Notes: generated from the letters alone by a model not told the origin. Positions 1-13,908 are shown, counted from the stretch's first letter. The stretch: 64,000 nucleotides of DNA from Heliocidaris erythrogramma (GCA_025617745.1 CM046866.1:17615725-17679724); one strand, 5' to 3'. Program-made: numbers and translations.

Positions 1-177
1 TCAATCTTGAATTTCATTTCATATTTTGAGCACAGGATTACAAAGCTCCCAAATGACATGATTAAAAAGGTCTCTTAAAGATAAAATCTGTGTGATTGCA
101 TGGTTACAAAAAATGTGTAAACACATTATAGAACAATTTGTGTACCCAAACTGACCAACACGTTAGCATTTTACTTA

Positions 178-1660
<1,483 letters not shown>

Positions 1661-2870
1661 AGCTGCTCTGTGGTTAGGGATTAGGGCCTGGATGGAAGAG
1701 AAAAGATGACAGGAAACTATGAATAAACCTCTCTTGCTAATGACTCAATACATCTCTACGGAGAGTTAACAAAAACAAGGTGAAGGTGAATGGCAGAAGA
1801 TGTCCGTTTTGCTCCCCACTGACCTCTCACCCAATCCTCTAGCTACTTGTATTACACAAAAAGCTCACCAATAATTCAAGACGTTCAAAAGTTTAACATC
1901 AAATTATGAAACTTGTCATTCAAGTGATTGGTGAAGAAAAAATAATAATTTAGATGACAAGTGGAAAGAAAGTTCCAACCTGTCTTTATATCAGTCAGAT
2001 CACTTAGAGCAACAGGTTTCGGCTATATACATGTAAATCTGACAGCAGACCTAATAAGGTGCAAAAGAATTGCTGAAAACCTGACAGAAATAGGTATTGT
2101 GCCTGTTTAAATAACTTCCCCTTCACCACTGCGGCACCGAAGAGACAGGTTCAAACAGAGGATCTGGGCATCAGGTATAATTGTACAGAACTTTGGGCCT
2201 CGGTGCCGGCCTACAGTTGTGACCTTTGTCAGCTATTTTTCCTTCTGATGAGTTTAATCTGTATTAATTATAGAAAGAACCTGTGGTTGTCTCAACTGAC
2301 CTATGAGTGGCATTTGGAGCCAGGCAGGTGCATGTGTCTTAGACCCTATTCACATTCTCTAATAAGGCCTGTTCCAACCTTATCGACAATAACTACCTCT
2401 GATTTTAGATTAGCCCCACTACTGAACTTATTTTGTTTAAAAAGTGAAAGAGGATGAAATGTGCTAAACAGCAAAGGAATCAAAAGGGAAAGATTCAACC
2501 CAAATTAGGTCATTTACTGAAGGAAAAAAAAATTGTCTCTGTTGTTAATGATTTTTATTGCTATCACTTTAATTTAGGTGGGACTTGGTATTTCTTAATC
2601 TAGTAATTCACGAGAACCATTTTAATAGTAGGAAACTTCCCTTTTCTTCACAATTCATTCCTGTTGATCATATTTGACCCCCAGTTTAAAACTACCCATG
2701 AGAGCACACATTGGAATTGTACAAATTGCTCTTCTAAACAGGTGATTCAGCTTTAGTGTCCTATTATTTTGTGAGTGTGAATGGGGTCAAATCCAGAATG
2801 GTTTAATGATCATTCTTCAACATGGGAAGCATACAGGTGATGGCCTTGAATGAAGACTAGTATAACAGGT
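1661..2870. other. Intergenic DNA, nothing recognised
   Basis: AT-rich sequence without convincing ORFs, splice-bounded exons or obvious repeats. Short ORFs here lack any recognisable domain. Confidence 0.5.
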
Positions 2871-3215
2871 GATAAGGCAGGAAGATGAGACAAAAGTGAT
2901 TACGAGTGATGGACATAGAACAACCAAACCCTGAAATTATCATCAATGACAGATCTTATTCAGGAAAAAACAAGAACGTTGTGAAACCTGAAATCATCAT
3001 GAATGACAGATCTCATTCATACTCCATTAGAACCCTGGATATGGAGGCTTTACACATAATGCTCCAACAATAATGTACATTTGAAGCATATAACAGAGTA
3101 CATATTGCAAGAAGTGATGGACATACATGTAGAACAAGCAAACCTGAAATAATCATGAAGGATTACCAAACCTGAAATCATCATAACTTACAGATCTTAT
3201 TCACAAAAGACAAGA
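2871..3215. repeat. Degenerate direct repeats
   Basis: Phrases such as AGTGATGGACATA, AACCTGAAATCATCAT and CAGATCTTATTCA recur three or four times over about 340 bases with variable spacing. This looks like an old, diverged tandem duplication. No coding potential is seen. Confidence 0.55.
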
Positions 3216-3325
3216 ACATTTTAAAGAACCAAATATGTAATTATTATATTGACAAATCACACAAAGGAAGAACACTTTACACCACTGAAAACTGACTTAA
3301 CAGAGGATATGGAATTTGGAAACTT

Positions 3326-3440
3326 AAAGAGGAAGAAACAGATCAGTGAAGGTTTGAGCAAAATATGCTAAGAAATAAGAAAGTTATGAATTTTTGAAGT
3401 TGTAATCAATCAAACACAAATTGGGAACTCTGTGACGTAT
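3326..3440 (-). repeat. Fragment of long-TIR MITE (family A)
   Basis: The segment matches one arm of the roughly 600-bp inverted-repeat element found at 29377-29978 and 52894-53490 (shared phrases AAAGAGGAAGAAACAGATCAG, as AAAGAGGAAAAATCAGAGAAG in the other copies, then TAAGAAAGTTATGAATTTTT). Only about 115 bases of the arm are left, so this is a truncated, diverged copy. Confidence 0.6.
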
Positions 3441-4150
3441 CTTGCAAGCTCCTCTCCCCATTTGTCCTGTACCCCAAAAATCATTAATTTCCATTTTCTC
3501 TAAAGAAAATAATCAATCGTACATGCACCTTAGATATAATCATTGCTCATATGTTCTATCTATTCCTTTATCAGAAACTAAGAAAATGAAAATTTATGAA
3601 AAGGCTGATATTTGCAGGATCCTCTTAAATTATCAATGAACTGTCTAACAAGTATGGCACAGTTCAAACCCTCACTAGAGCCTGAACCTGCCGTGATTTG
3701 GCAAGATCCTACAGCACTATTACATCAATTAATTAACTTTTACCCACTTGTGGTTAACATTCTGAAGTATGGAATAGAAGATACAGTTATTTATATTTCT
3801 GGGTAATTACGTCGGTCCTGCGGGAATGGTGAGTCTCAAGATCGTCTCTGGAGAAGAGGATGTGTGTTCTTTGGATGCGGTTTGACCAATGAGGGCAGAG
3901 GAAATGAACTTGGCTAAACCTTTAATTTGATTATGTAACATTGCTATTGGGAATTTCATTTAGATGGGTGGAACTGATGGAACAAAGATTAAATCCTTCA
4001 TATTTTCTGAAAATGGGTTAAACAGATGTAGGTAAAATAACCACAGCCTTTAAGTCTAAGTCCCACTGCACACCATGATCCAAATCATCCAAAGGCTACA
4101 AAAAGCTTGAGGAAAAGTCTATGCCAGACTAAACGATCGATCAAATAAGC
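3441..4150. other. Intergenic DNA, nothing recognised
   Basis: No domain-bearing ORF, RNA gene or clear repeat was seen in this AT-rich stretch. Confidence 0.45.
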
Positions 4151-4510
4151 CGTGGTTAAAGATAAAATTGAAAGAAACTGGGAAAGTTTGATCATGTCTA
4201 CATAAGAATGTATATACTGTGAGGTTTGGAATCATCAAAATGATAAGAAATTGACAAAATTTTGTTGAAAAGCACATGTACTGCACACAAAAATGGGTAT
4301 ATGGGACTGCACACACATGTGGCAGAAATGTTCGGCCCAAACACTTCAGATATTTATCGTCATATTTTGAGTATGAGGGCATTTGAAGAGCAATCCTTTT
4401 CAGGTGACATTTCTACTATGATGTTCTCCAAACCTGACATAAAAGGAATGAGAAAGCTCACAAATTATTTTGCACCTTTCCCAGAACTCAACCTTCTCTT
4501 TAAACCGCCT
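4151..4510. repeat. Dispersed repeat, family B, copy 1
   Basis: About 360 bases align by eye, in the same orientation, with 18261-18652. Shared landmarks are GGTTAAAGATAAA, GGAATCA(T/C)CAAAATGAT, CATGTACTGCACACA / CATGCACTGCACACA, AATGTTCGGCC, GAGCAATCCTTTTCA, GAGAAAGCTCACAAATTATT and CCCAGAACTCAACCTT. The small ORFs inside are not conserved between the copies, so the repeat looks non-coding. No terminal inverted repeats were found and its class is unknown. Confidence 0.75.
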
Positions 4511-5375
4511 CCAGAAATTGTGAGGGTTTTCAACAATACTGTGCTACACATTATTACACACATTTATACTGCGGCATATGGGAAGAAGCCTTAAATGATA
4601 TAACACTCACTGAATGTATGTATGCTGTATAAAACACACTAAAAAAGTACAATGTAATTAGAAAATAAGTTACAAAATTAAATGTAAATTCAATAACCTA
4701 TTTACAATCATGCCCCTTCCAAGTTATATTGCAAAAAGACAGACATCCCTAACTGTTCATACCCTTGACATGATCATATTTGAAATGATTTGAAGCATAG
4801 AAATTAGATTATGAGTCACTCCCAGAATGGGTCATTCCCGATTGGTTCTGACGGCATCTTTCTTAGAAGGGGACGGAATCAATTCCATCTCGTAAAAGAG
4901 ATTTATATTTCAAGGGATAAACAAGCCAATCAGGAATTATTGCTTGACTCAGCATTGTCAAGCTTTGACGAAGTTCTCTGAGTGCATCGGTTCTTTTGAG
5001 AGGCAACTGTACTGTTTCTACATTCATTTGCTGTTAGTTGAAGCAGACAGTTGGACAATACAGGAAATATTCATCATATTATTAATAATTTAGAGTAATA
5101 ATACTACAAAATATATTCTCATCTATGCCAATAAATCAAAGTACACAATTGGGCAATACAGGAAATATTATTCATAACTCAATAATATTCATAATATAGA
5201 GTAATAAACATACAATATATTCTTATCTATGCCCAATCGATAGACAACTTTTCAACACAGTACATGTAAATATTCAAAAGACATTCATATTTCTTTCAAG
5301 AAGTCCAGTAATGAACTATTTAAATCACCTATTTCATACGATACATGTAGCATGTGTATGGATTGAATCAATCTT
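4511..5375. other. Intergenic DNA, nothing recognised
   Basis: AT-rich sequence with a short local repetition near 5040-5230 (ACAATACAGGAAATATT...AATAATATAGAGTAATA occurs twice in diverged form). No gene is seen. Confidence 0.45.
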
Positions 5376-5462
5376 ATATATCGTCTGTTTGGAGCCAGAA
5401 GGGCGTTAACTCATACTTCCAATCAGAGTCAACACCCTTCTCCCTTTCAACAGACGATATAT
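5376..5462. repeat. Short palindromic element
   Basis: The ends are inverted copies (ATATCGTCTGTT ... AACAGACGATAT) and the inner parts also pair (GGGCGTTAACTC / GAGTCAACACCC), giving a near-complete 87-base hairpin. The half GTCTGTTGAGAGCCAGAAGG recurs at about 54765, so this is a mobile or amplified palindrome rather than a chance hairpin. It is too small to encode anything and is most simply a MITE remnant. Confidence 0.7.
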
Positions 5463-5483
5463 TAGTTCTTGCTAAATGCTTTT

Positions 5484-5511
5484 TTGGGGGGGGGGGGGGG
5501 GGGGGGGGGGA
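5484..5511. repeat. Long poly-G homopolymer
   Basis: An uninterrupted run of more than 20 G on the plus strand, one of several in the window (also 11884-11907, 12100-12119, 23165-23189 as C, and 63873-63898 as C). Such runs are G-quadruplex prone and their length is often unreliable in assemblies. Confidence 0.9.
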
Positions 5512-6390
5512 ACTAGTCTTGGACAAGCTTGAATGTCATCAAAAACAACTTTGCTTTAATATTAAGTATTTCTTAAAAATTGTTAACATGTTTATCATTG
5601 ACAGACAAGTGAAGTGCTTTATGTGTTTTAATGATTTTGCAAACATATATATTTCTTATCACACAATCATACTTACAAGAGAAATGTTAAAATTAAATTC
5701 ACAATATTTGAGTGACACTGTCCACAAATATACAAGTAGCAAATGATCAAGGCCTCCAAATCTTAGGATTTTTCTTTCATTTGTGTAAATGTATGCAAAT
5801 GTATGCACACTGCTTCAACAGATTCCACGAATGTAGCAAAACCAAGAAGCAGAGAAGGACTCATCGGCCATAATTTTCGAAGGACGTCCCGTGGGTATAG
5901 ATGGCAAGGAGGTTTGGAATATGATATCAGGCAAAGATCAAACTGTGCATACTGACGGCCTTTCTTCATATCTGTACAATGTGCTCATGAGTATGAATAA
6001 TCTTGGTCTAAAATGTATTCACAATTTCATGTTCTATTTTGTGGAAACATTCAATAATTTTAAAAGCTAAACTTTTTCTCTTTTTTTAAAAAACATGCAG
6101 TAAAAGATTTGGTATCACTCCTTAGAGACATTTTCATTAATAATGCAACACACATTTGCAATAGGCTTTATCCCACATAAATGTACATGTATAGTCTCGG
6201 GCTGAGGACAAATGGTTTCTGGTATAAAAAAAAGAACTTTTCTCTTAGGACAGCAAGTAGAAAATATTATGTCATTAATAATAACTAACCATATTTTTCA
6301 CATATTCTGTCAAGGATTCATGACAGTTATATTTTGATGATTTTTACTCAATGACTGATGTTTGCAAATAAATTAATATAATCAAGAAAC
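5512..6390. other. Intergenic DNA, nothing recognised
   Basis: Several short ORFs are present, none with a recognisable domain or conserved splice frame. No repeat partner was found by eye. Confidence 0.4.
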
Positions 6391-6394
6391 ATCA

Positions 6395-6815
6395 TCCATA
6401 GTGCAAAGATACAGATCTATAGAAGATAGCAGAGTCAGATATTGATAGCACACAAGTTCTTTTCCAGAAAGCTTACAAACACATCCAAAATATTAAGCTG
6501 ACTTGGACCTTGAATTTCTTGAGAAGTGATGATGAAGGTCGTCAAAAGTGCAAAAATACAGAACTAAAGAAGACAGCATTTCTTTTCCTGTCAGTTTACA
6601 AACACATTCCAAAATATTGGGCTGACTTGGACCTTAAATTTCTTGAGACGTGATGATCAAGGAAAGTCATAAAAAAGTAAAGATACATGTACAGAACTAC
6701 AGATTTAAAGAAGATAACAGATAAGTTATTGTTAATACGCTTTTCCTGACAGCTTAAATACATCCCAAATTTTGGGCTGACTTGGACCTTCAATTTCTTG
6801 AGAAAAAAATGATGC
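6395..6815. repeat. Degenerate tandem repeat of about 125-155 bp
   Basis: The phrase GCTGACTTGGACCTT followed by AATTTCTTGAGA occurs at about 6497, 6621 and 6775, each preceded by a similar block (ACAGAACTA...AAGAAGATA.CAG...CTTTTCCTGACAG). This is three and a half diverged units. No conserved reading frame runs through the units. Confidence 0.75.
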
Positions 6816-6939
6816 ATCTGACGGTGAGATGTGGAGAAATGATTAGAAGGTGATGACGAAGATAGTTGTGTAATTGATAGCACATGTGAGAAGCTTGCTG
6901 CTTCATCATCATCACCACCACCACCACCATCAGACAAGA

Positions 6940-7060
6940 GCCGGTCTCAGACTCGCTCATCGCTATGACGATTCATGATGCTGGCGTCAACGTCCGCTCA
7001 ATCAATTACGGAGCATGCATAATGGAAATAGGGGAAGGAGGGTTAATGGTCTTCAGAGGG
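6940..7060. promoter_or_regulatory. CpG-containing unique block, candidate regulatory element
   Basis: Within AT-rich DNA this block is unusually rich in CpG (CGCTCATCGCTATGACG, GGCGTCAACGTCCG) and is not part of any repeat I can pair. CpG retention in invertebrate intergenic DNA can mark regulatory elements. Assignment is inference only. Confidence 0.2.
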
Positions 7061-7074
7061 CTGGGGAATCCATA

Positions 7075-7420
7075 TTTAAGACTTTCATGGTTATTTTAGG
7101 GAAATGTTAGAAGTATGGATAAAGCACCACATTTTCTGAGGTGGTATGCTTTTCATTCCCTTCTCTATCTCTCTCTTACTCATTATTTCACTGTACATGC
7201 TCTCACTTACTCTCTTGCTTCAAGAATTACATGGTTATTTATTTAAGGGGGATGTTGAAACTTTAGAATGGATAAATTTCTGATATGAATACCCTGTGGT
7301 ATACTCTTCACCCCTTTTCTCTTTCTTACCATCTCTCTCTCTCTATCTCTCCCTCTTGTTCCCCTGTCTGACTTGTTTATACCTATCTTTTCATGACTTT
7401 TTTTTTTGGGGGGGGGGGAG
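7075..7420. repeat. Diverged tandem duplication
   Basis: Two roughly 155-base blocks share the order CATGGTTATTT..., GGGAAATGTT / GGGGGATGTT, ATGGATAAA, a GTGGTAT(G/A)CT motif and a pyrimidine-rich tail. The second ends in a G run at about 7410. Confidence 0.5.
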
Positions 7421-7829
7421 GGAGTGTCATACTCTCATCATGTACGTTTCTTTTAATACTTTAATCTACATTTACAAAAGGGGTAATAAACATACTCTTT
7501 GTTATGCACAAATTACCCTCTCTGACCATTTCTCCCTGGGGCCCTTATTTTTCCTATGAGAAAATGTATGTATGGTCTTATTTACTCTGAAAACATGAGT
7601 GGTCATGTGATAAATGCTACATGAGAATGTGGTATAGAATTCGGGGCAGACAGGTTAATGATTTGGGAAAGAAGACGCGGTTCACATTACATGTTTGCCA
7701 TCGCTGAAAGATTGATGCAATATGAGGAGAAATGTGCTTCCGATCAATGAAAGTAATATCAGATACCTGTACTGTATTTATAAGCTAACTTCAATTATTT
7801 CTAGACATTTTCCTATTCCTTCTTTCTTT

Positions 7830-8310
7830 ACACTTTTTGCCTTCCCTTCTCCCTCCTTTCGCCCCTCTTTCCCTCTCTCTCTCTCTCTCTCTCTTGCTCT
7901 CTCTCTGTCTCATTTTTTCTTTCTTTCTCTCTCACTTTCTTTTTCATATCCCTCCCTCCCCTCTATCTCTCTCTCTCCTGAATTTCTCTCAATCTCCTAC
8001 CCTTTCTCCCCATTTCATAGTTTCTCTGCCTCCCTTCCCTTTCTCTATCTACCTTTCTCTCTGTCCCTCTTTCAACATGTATTTTCCTTCCCTCTATTAT
8101 CTCCTTCTCCCACAACCCTGCTATCTCTCTCTCTCTTTCTCTCTCAATTTCTCTCACTCTCCTACTTTCCCTCCCACTCTTTCCTACCTTTTCATAGTTT
8201 CTCTGCCTCCCTTCTCTTTCTCTATATATCTACCTCTCTCTCTCCCTCTTTCAACACATATTTTCCTTCCCTCTATTATCTCCTTCTCCCACAACCCTTT
8301 CACTACCCCT
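7830..8310 (+). repeat. Pyrimidine-rich simple-sequence tract
   Basis: Nearly 500 bases of C and T with CTCTCT runs and a larger duplicated block (TTCCTTCCCTCTATTATCTC at about 8082 and 8263). The long Ser/Leu/Pro-rich reading frames across it come from the simple sequence and are not genes. Confidence 0.9.
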
Positions 8311-8483
8311 CCAACTCAAGCTCACCTAATATCTCCAGATAATCTACATGTCACTTTCTCAAGCCTGCATGCTATATTAAGCAAATCTATCGGTGATGTA
8401 ATAATCATGTCTCAAAAACAGAAGTTACTCCCTTAGAAACATTAGGTGTATCCTCTGTACCTTGCATTATCCTCACTACAGTT

Positions 8484-8545
8484 CCCGTATACCCCCCCCC
8501 CCCTCCCCCTCCCCCTCCCTCTCCCTCTCCCTCTCCCTCTCCAAA
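8484..8545 (+). repeat. (CCCTCT)n microsatellite
   Basis: A run of C followed by about eight CCCTCT-type hexamers, ending at CCCTCTCCAAATG. Confidence 0.9.
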
Positions 8546-8599
8546 TGACACTCACAATCACAAAATGCTATTTTTAGACATCACCATCAGCATCATTCA

Positions 8600-9440
8600 A
8601 AGAAAATGCATGCATATCCGCCAAAATCAACGGTGACCAATCTGTCTCGATTTGACCTTAACGCTAGGATGCACACTTAGAAGAGAGCAAGAATGTAGAG
8701 ATGAATAAGCTTACATGCTTGCCCTGAACATCCCCCCTTTCCCCTCCCTCCCTCTCTCTCTCTCTCTCTCTCTCGTTCTTGCTGTATTGCTCCCTCCCTC
8801 CCTCATAATAACCATTCTTGTAAATACATGTATCATTAGCATGCACTGTGTACATTTACCAAAAACTACAGAATTAATCATCTGCCGAGAGCCAGTACAC
8901 AGTTAACTCTATGTATAAAGCTATTAGCTAATCACTAATGCCCTTCTGGCTCTCAAAACACACATTATTATGTCATGGAGTCTGGTACACTGTGGCCACT
9001 AAAATTACTAATCAAAAAATAATAATTGAATGCTCTCAGCATTAGATGTGAAGTCAGTCAGTCGGTCGTATATATTTAATTTATCTCCAGTCGTGCTCTG
9101 TGGCATTTGGGGTATTAAAACTGATATTAATCCCATTAGTACTAGAATTACTCATCACAATCTATTGAGTCAGCATTCTACTAATTATATAAATTCCAAA
9201 TGCATCCATTATCATCAACTTACATTTGTTAGGGGAGAGAGTTATATTAAATATTTAGACTACGGTAGTATATTTCAAGAAATATGCATGTATACATGTA
9301 CATGTCGACCAACGTATATTATACTAACTGTAAGCATAGGCATGTAGCCCACATATGTGAATAAACTGGAATAGACAAGTATAAATTGACGACCTGAAAG
9401 CTTGCCAAACGCTAGCCCAACATAGCAACTACTAATGTAA
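8600..9440. other. Intergenic DNA with a (CT)n run
   Basis: Contains a CTCTCT microsatellite at about 8750-8775 and a CCCTTCTGGCTCTCAAAAC phrase near 8941 that resembles the palindrome at 5376-5462 in inverse orientation. No gene is seen. Confidence 0.4.
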
Positions 9441-9443
9441 TAG

Positions 9444-9700
9444 GCTTTTTACACTTGATTTTTTTAACCCCGTACTATCCTTAACCCCGGACTATTTTTT
9501 TTTTGCTGTTCTCATTTGCAGTTTTAGTCCCATACCATCTCCCTAGCCAGAGCGCTTAGCCCCATATCATGGAGTTAGCCCACTTAAAAATCCAATGTGA
9601 ACAGAGAGCGGGCTAAGCTTAGTCCCGTACGTGGGGCTAAATCCTTGTTTAGACCCACCGATAGTATGCGACTAAGCAACATTTTGCAAGTGTAAAAAGC
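9444..9700. mobile_element. MITE with GCTTTTTACACTTG terminal inverted repeats
   Basis: The ends match as inverted repeats: GCTTTTTACACTTG on the left and CAAGTGTAAAAAGC on the right, 257 bases apart. Inner halves also pair in part (TTAGTCCCATACC / TTAGTCCCGTACG and related TAACCCCG/GGGGCTAA motifs). There is no coding capacity. It is a non-autonomous DNA element; superfamily not determined. Confidence 0.85.
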
Positions 9701-10053
9701 ATATAATTAAGCAAAGAGTATTCTATTCATATATAGATGCTATCATGTACATTGAAACAGGTAAATTACATGTTATTAATGTGTCAGCAATGGATCTAGG
9801 AAGAAACTTCAAATACAGGTGTATATATGTACAATCATCAAAAAGCTGCACACAAGTAAATTATATCAGCGCGCATGCAATGCGACACATTTATTGCGCA
9901 TTATTTTGGACTGGCTGTGTGACGTCACAATGAATTTACAAATTTGCACTCATTGAGTTGTAGTGGAGGTGGGCATGTAAATAGTTTGGTGAGCTCCCAC
10001 AAGCAGTTTCCCATCTTATATAATGCATAGTACATACTCATTGTTGTCAAATA

Positions 10054-10180
10054 TACCGTAAATGTGCATCCATAGATATAAAAATTTCTCTCATGAATTA
10101 TATTTCACTGAGGCCGTAAGCCAAGGTCACATGTGGTGCACTTGAGAAATTCTAAAGCTATGGATGCACATATTACGGTA
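10054..10180. mobile_element. Short MITE / hairpin element
   Basis: Terminal inverted repeats TACCGTAAATGTGCATCCATAG and CTATGGATGCACATATTACGGTA (one-base indel) flank about 80 bases. The 127-base unit is flanked by TA on the left side, which is consistent with a TA-targeting DNA element, though this cannot be proved from one copy. Confidence 0.8.
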
Positions 10181-11832
10181 TATTCAACTCTAGAACATGC
10201 ACTATATGTATAATATATATCCCAGATATCTGTCCAACCACATCATTAGAGATCAATTTGAAGTGCCAAAAAGATAATGAACCCAATTTTATTGTTAATT
10301 CTATCTGTCACTTGGTCAGTCTGTGTATTACTGTCTTCTCATCAATGCCTATTACACTTGAATAAATTGTAATCGTTTCAAGGTGACAGTATAATGACAA
10401 CTCATTTAATTACATTGGGGCCATTTACAACAGCTTAGCTGAATGCAAGGTCAATCAGCGCATCAATGATCTATTTTACCTTGCAGACCTGTACAATGTA
10501 CAAAGGGTGACCTAATGGTGTGTACTTTAAAAAAATGGATATATTTACTTACACCACTAGAATATGATTTAAGTTCATTTTATGTACAGCACACATTGGT
10601 CTATAAAACTGCTATAGTTTTGGGAAAATCTACTTTGGAAGTATACATCCATTTCCCAGTACATGTATATAAAATTCACCTTTTCCTGACAGTAATTTCT
10701 GTACAAGAACATTGCATATAAAGCTCAGATTAGCCAACTTAATTAAGAACTATAGCTCCTTCCATTTTTCTTCATTTAAAGTACTTTCATTACAAGGGGA
10801 AAATAGATTTGCATGATTTTCAATGGTCTTTATTTTCAAAACAAGACATCTTTGGAAAATTGCAGATTCCTATATGCAGCTACATGTACACCAACCAATG
10901 CTTTGCTATGTAGCTTCACCATGATATGATAAATACTATAATAGGTTAACACATTTATGTATTTCTTAATCTTAGCAATACTGAACAAACCAATCAAGTT
11001 GTAACCATGAAGGAATTCAAAAATAAGTCCATTCCTGCAGAGTGCAGAGTGCTTCATCAACATCACTGGAAGACATCCCAAGTATCCAGCATCCAAGCCA
11101 GGAATGAGAAACAGTTAAAATGAAATTAAGGAGGTATGCAAACACTCGTTCCCCCTTGATATCATAAGCTATGTTTGCTTTTCTGCCCCGAAATTGTCAC
11201 AAATGAGCAGAAAAAACATTGGGGTTCGCTCCTGACTCACTAGACAAACTTTGCAAATCTAATCAAGTCGGGGTGCCTCAAAATATGAGTGGATTTCAGA
11301 GCAGTTATGGATGAATGTGTCAAAATTTGTGCAAGATCAAGAGAAAATCATGTCATATATATCGGTTTGAGAAGAGAGAGTTGATTATTGTATGTGAAAT
11401 CCAGAAGAAAAAAGCCCCAACAAAAAGAAGAAATTCCCAAATTTGTGTTGTTACATTGTTGTAAGTGTAAGTACAAGCTAAATTTCAGTCAATTAATTCA
11501 TATTAAAATCTTTAAATATTATCTGCTCTTATTATGTACATTTTGCATGAACATTCCTACTAAAAAAACTGCCTTCTTGCATACCCTGCACATAAAAACA
11601 TATTATACTGCTTTTATATGGTACTGTAACCCATGATAATGGGATATTAAACGTATCATTAAAAAAAAGATTTGCCATAACTAGCTACATGTAGGTCAAC
11701 ACCTTAAAGCTTTGAATCATAAACATGTGGGCCTACACACAAATTACCCAATTTATTACATGAACGTCTCTCCTAAACACGAAAATTCTTCTTCCATCAA
11801 ATATCATAAACAAAATAGTGAAAAGATATGGG
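10181..11832. other. Intergenic DNA, nothing recognised
   Basis: AT-rich. No exon-like reading frame, RNA gene or repeat with a partner in the window was found. Confidence 0.4.
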
Positions 11833-12155
11833 CAGTGACATAGCTAGGAGAGGCACATGCCCCCTAATTAAATGGTGAAAGCGCGGGGGGGGGGGGGGGG
11901 GGGGGGGAGATAAAGAAAAATGGGAGAGGGAAAAGAGAACTTAAAAATGATATTGTACAATTCCCTCCCACATCATCCTCCTGAACATCAGTCTTGTTCA
12001 TTAACCCATTGAGTAAGTACTGAATTCTCTAATTCCCATAGGTTTAATACAGGATAGACCCAGTTCCCATGGGCAATGTATTATTGCATTCTACCAGACC
12101 CCCCCCCCCCCCCCCCCCCAAATGAGAACAGTGCCCCCTCAATATCTGGACCCAC
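11833..12155 (+). mobile_element. MITE of the CAGTGGCGTAGC family, old copy
   Basis: It begins CAGTGACATAGCTAG and ends in GTGCCCCCTCAATATCTGGA, matching the better copy at 54402-54643 (CAGTGGCGTAGCTA ... GTGCCCCCCTAAATGTCTGGA). The far right terminal repeat is lost. It carries a poly-G run and a poly-C run, and a second small element (12001-12083) sits inside it. Confidence 0.7.
12001..12083 (-). mobile_element. Short TTAA-flanked palindromic element
   Basis: TTAACCCATTGAG at one end and CCCATGGGCAATG at the other. In inverse orientation it aligns with 57303-57382 (shared GGGAACTGGGT, TGTATTAA.CCTATGGGAAT). The TTAA at the boundary suggests TTAA target choice. It lies inside the older MITE at 11833-12155. 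Confidence 0.7.
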
Positions 12156-12375
12156 AAGACACCACAGTTATACAGGAAACAATTTTACAAAATATTTTTC
12201 AAAATACTGTACTTTTTGTGGCTTGGGGAAAAATGAAATTGTTCAGTTCACAAACAGCAATACAATGGCTCAAAAATATTCTCACAATCACGGGCCACAT
12301 TCTAAGGAAATAAAAAAATACTGACATGACATTTATCCTACTAAAATAAGCCTCCAATGAGTCCAATCATTCTTA

Positions 12376-12780
12376 TTGCCTGTTCAGACTACAGGAACGT
12401 TATACGAGACTTATATTAAGAAACGTTGTATGAAGGATCATCGTAGAGTGGAAGCAGCGAAGTCAGGTGACACCATGTATGTTTTGCATCGGGTTACGTC
12501 ATGGACAGCATTATAAAGGAGCATACAAAAATACAGCTGATTGGTCACAGCGCACAAGATATGCCCTGCCCAGTTGTATATGATTCTCTTATGATATGAT
12601 GTTCACCCTACGAGGGAATCGATGCTTAATTTTTATCAAGTTTTCATTAAAACCGATGCACAAACACATATGGATTTCCTTATACAATGTTCAGACTATG
12701 AAAATTTACTTACTTATCGTACAGCTATACGATTTTCGTATAGTGATACGATGAAATTAGGTAGTCTGAACAGGGGGTTA
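12376..12780. mobile_element. MITE, TIR CCTGTTCAGACTAC, copy 1
   Basis: CCTGTTCAGACTAC at 12379 and its inverse GTAGTCTGAACAGG ending at 12774 bound about 400 bases. Sub-terminal parts pair as well (TATACGA..., CGTATAG...). The same termini bound 27685-28136. No ORF of note is present; a non-autonomous DNA transposon. Confidence 0.85.
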
Positions 12781-13530
12781 ATCACCCACTTTATTCTGAG
12801 CACGTAACCATTAAGGTCCTGTGATGAATGCCTCTATTGAAGGAGTCATAAATTAACTCTTGCCATAAAAATATCCATGGAAATGAATTCTGAACGAAAG
12901 CAATACTTCATGGGAATATGAGTAATATAATATTCCCCGATTCCAGCTTTCTTTCTGGAATTCCATTCATAATGGAATGTGTTGATGATTGTTCCAATTC
13001 ATTACCTCTTTTGTGGAATATTTTAGCGCCGGTGGATGCAGTAAATAAGATCAAACTCAAGATTTGTGTTATGTACATTGTACTCTACATGTAGGGCCTA
13101 CATGTACTGCCACTGACATGTATCAAAGAATGGAGAACAATAAAATATGAAGCTATAACCTTACAATAAGAATTCAGCATTGTTGTGGTTACATATTAAA
13201 ATGTTATTTTATATTTATTTGGGCAGGGCTATGGCAGTTCGGCTATAGTATTACCAGGTAAATTTTAAAGTGCAAAATCAATTTTTTTTCAGTGTAATTT
13301 ACAATTCTTTTAAAGTTGAAGTACTCTAGTAATGAAGAAAGATTGGCACAATTTAGGCCAGTTTTGCTATTTTTATGCTAAATGAAACATATCTATTACT
13401 TTTTTCCCCTATGAATCTCATTTTTCCTAAAAATAAATATTGTTTGCTATGAATGTACATGTATTTGCTGTGAATCTTATGGTTCGTAACAACTTCAGAT
13501 CATGAGCTGCATGTACAATATGATGTGTTA
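12781..13530. other. Intergenic DNA, nothing recognised
   Basis: AT-rich; no gene or repeat recognised. Confidence 0.4.
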
Positions 13531-13534
13531 TTAA

Positions 13535-13908
13535 CAAACAAACCAATACAATTATCAATGTATCATAACTGGGTGTTAATTTCACTTGTTGTGACTGTGT
13601 AGAAGAGGCAGCGTACATTGATACATGTATACATGTGCATGTTAATGCACAGCACAGATGCCTTCCTTCAGCTAGAGGCAAACCATGTTTCACAATAGAA
13701 CGCTGTGACGCACTCTAAAGAAATAAATCACGCTCATCTACCCGACCACAATGTGCCTCTCATTCTGCATGCCGGACTAGCTACCAAATCATTTCCTCAC
13801 CCTTTCTATCGCAGCGACAATAATCTTGATCATCTCCTTTAAATTAAATCTGATTCTGTCATGTTCACAATGCCAATCTCCATAGAGAGATGACAAACTC
13901 TCACAACG
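13535..13908. repeat. Direct duplication, first copy
   Basis: About 370 bases align, in the same orientation, with 13985-14325 about 420 bases downstream. The 3' two thirds is best preserved (CTACCCGACCACAATGTG, GGACTAGCTACCAAATCATT, CACAATGCCAATCTCCATAG). Indels are not in multiples of three and no reading frame is common to both copies, so it is not an exon pair. Confidence 0.85.

Noticed and set aside
4262-4594. 110-codon frame in family B repeat
   Set aside because: The second copy of the repeat does not keep the frame, and there is no known domain.
7722-8436. Two long overlapping plus-strand frames rich in Ser, Leu and Pro
   Set aside because: They run through a CT simple-sequence tract; such tracts are open in several frames and the peptides have no domain.
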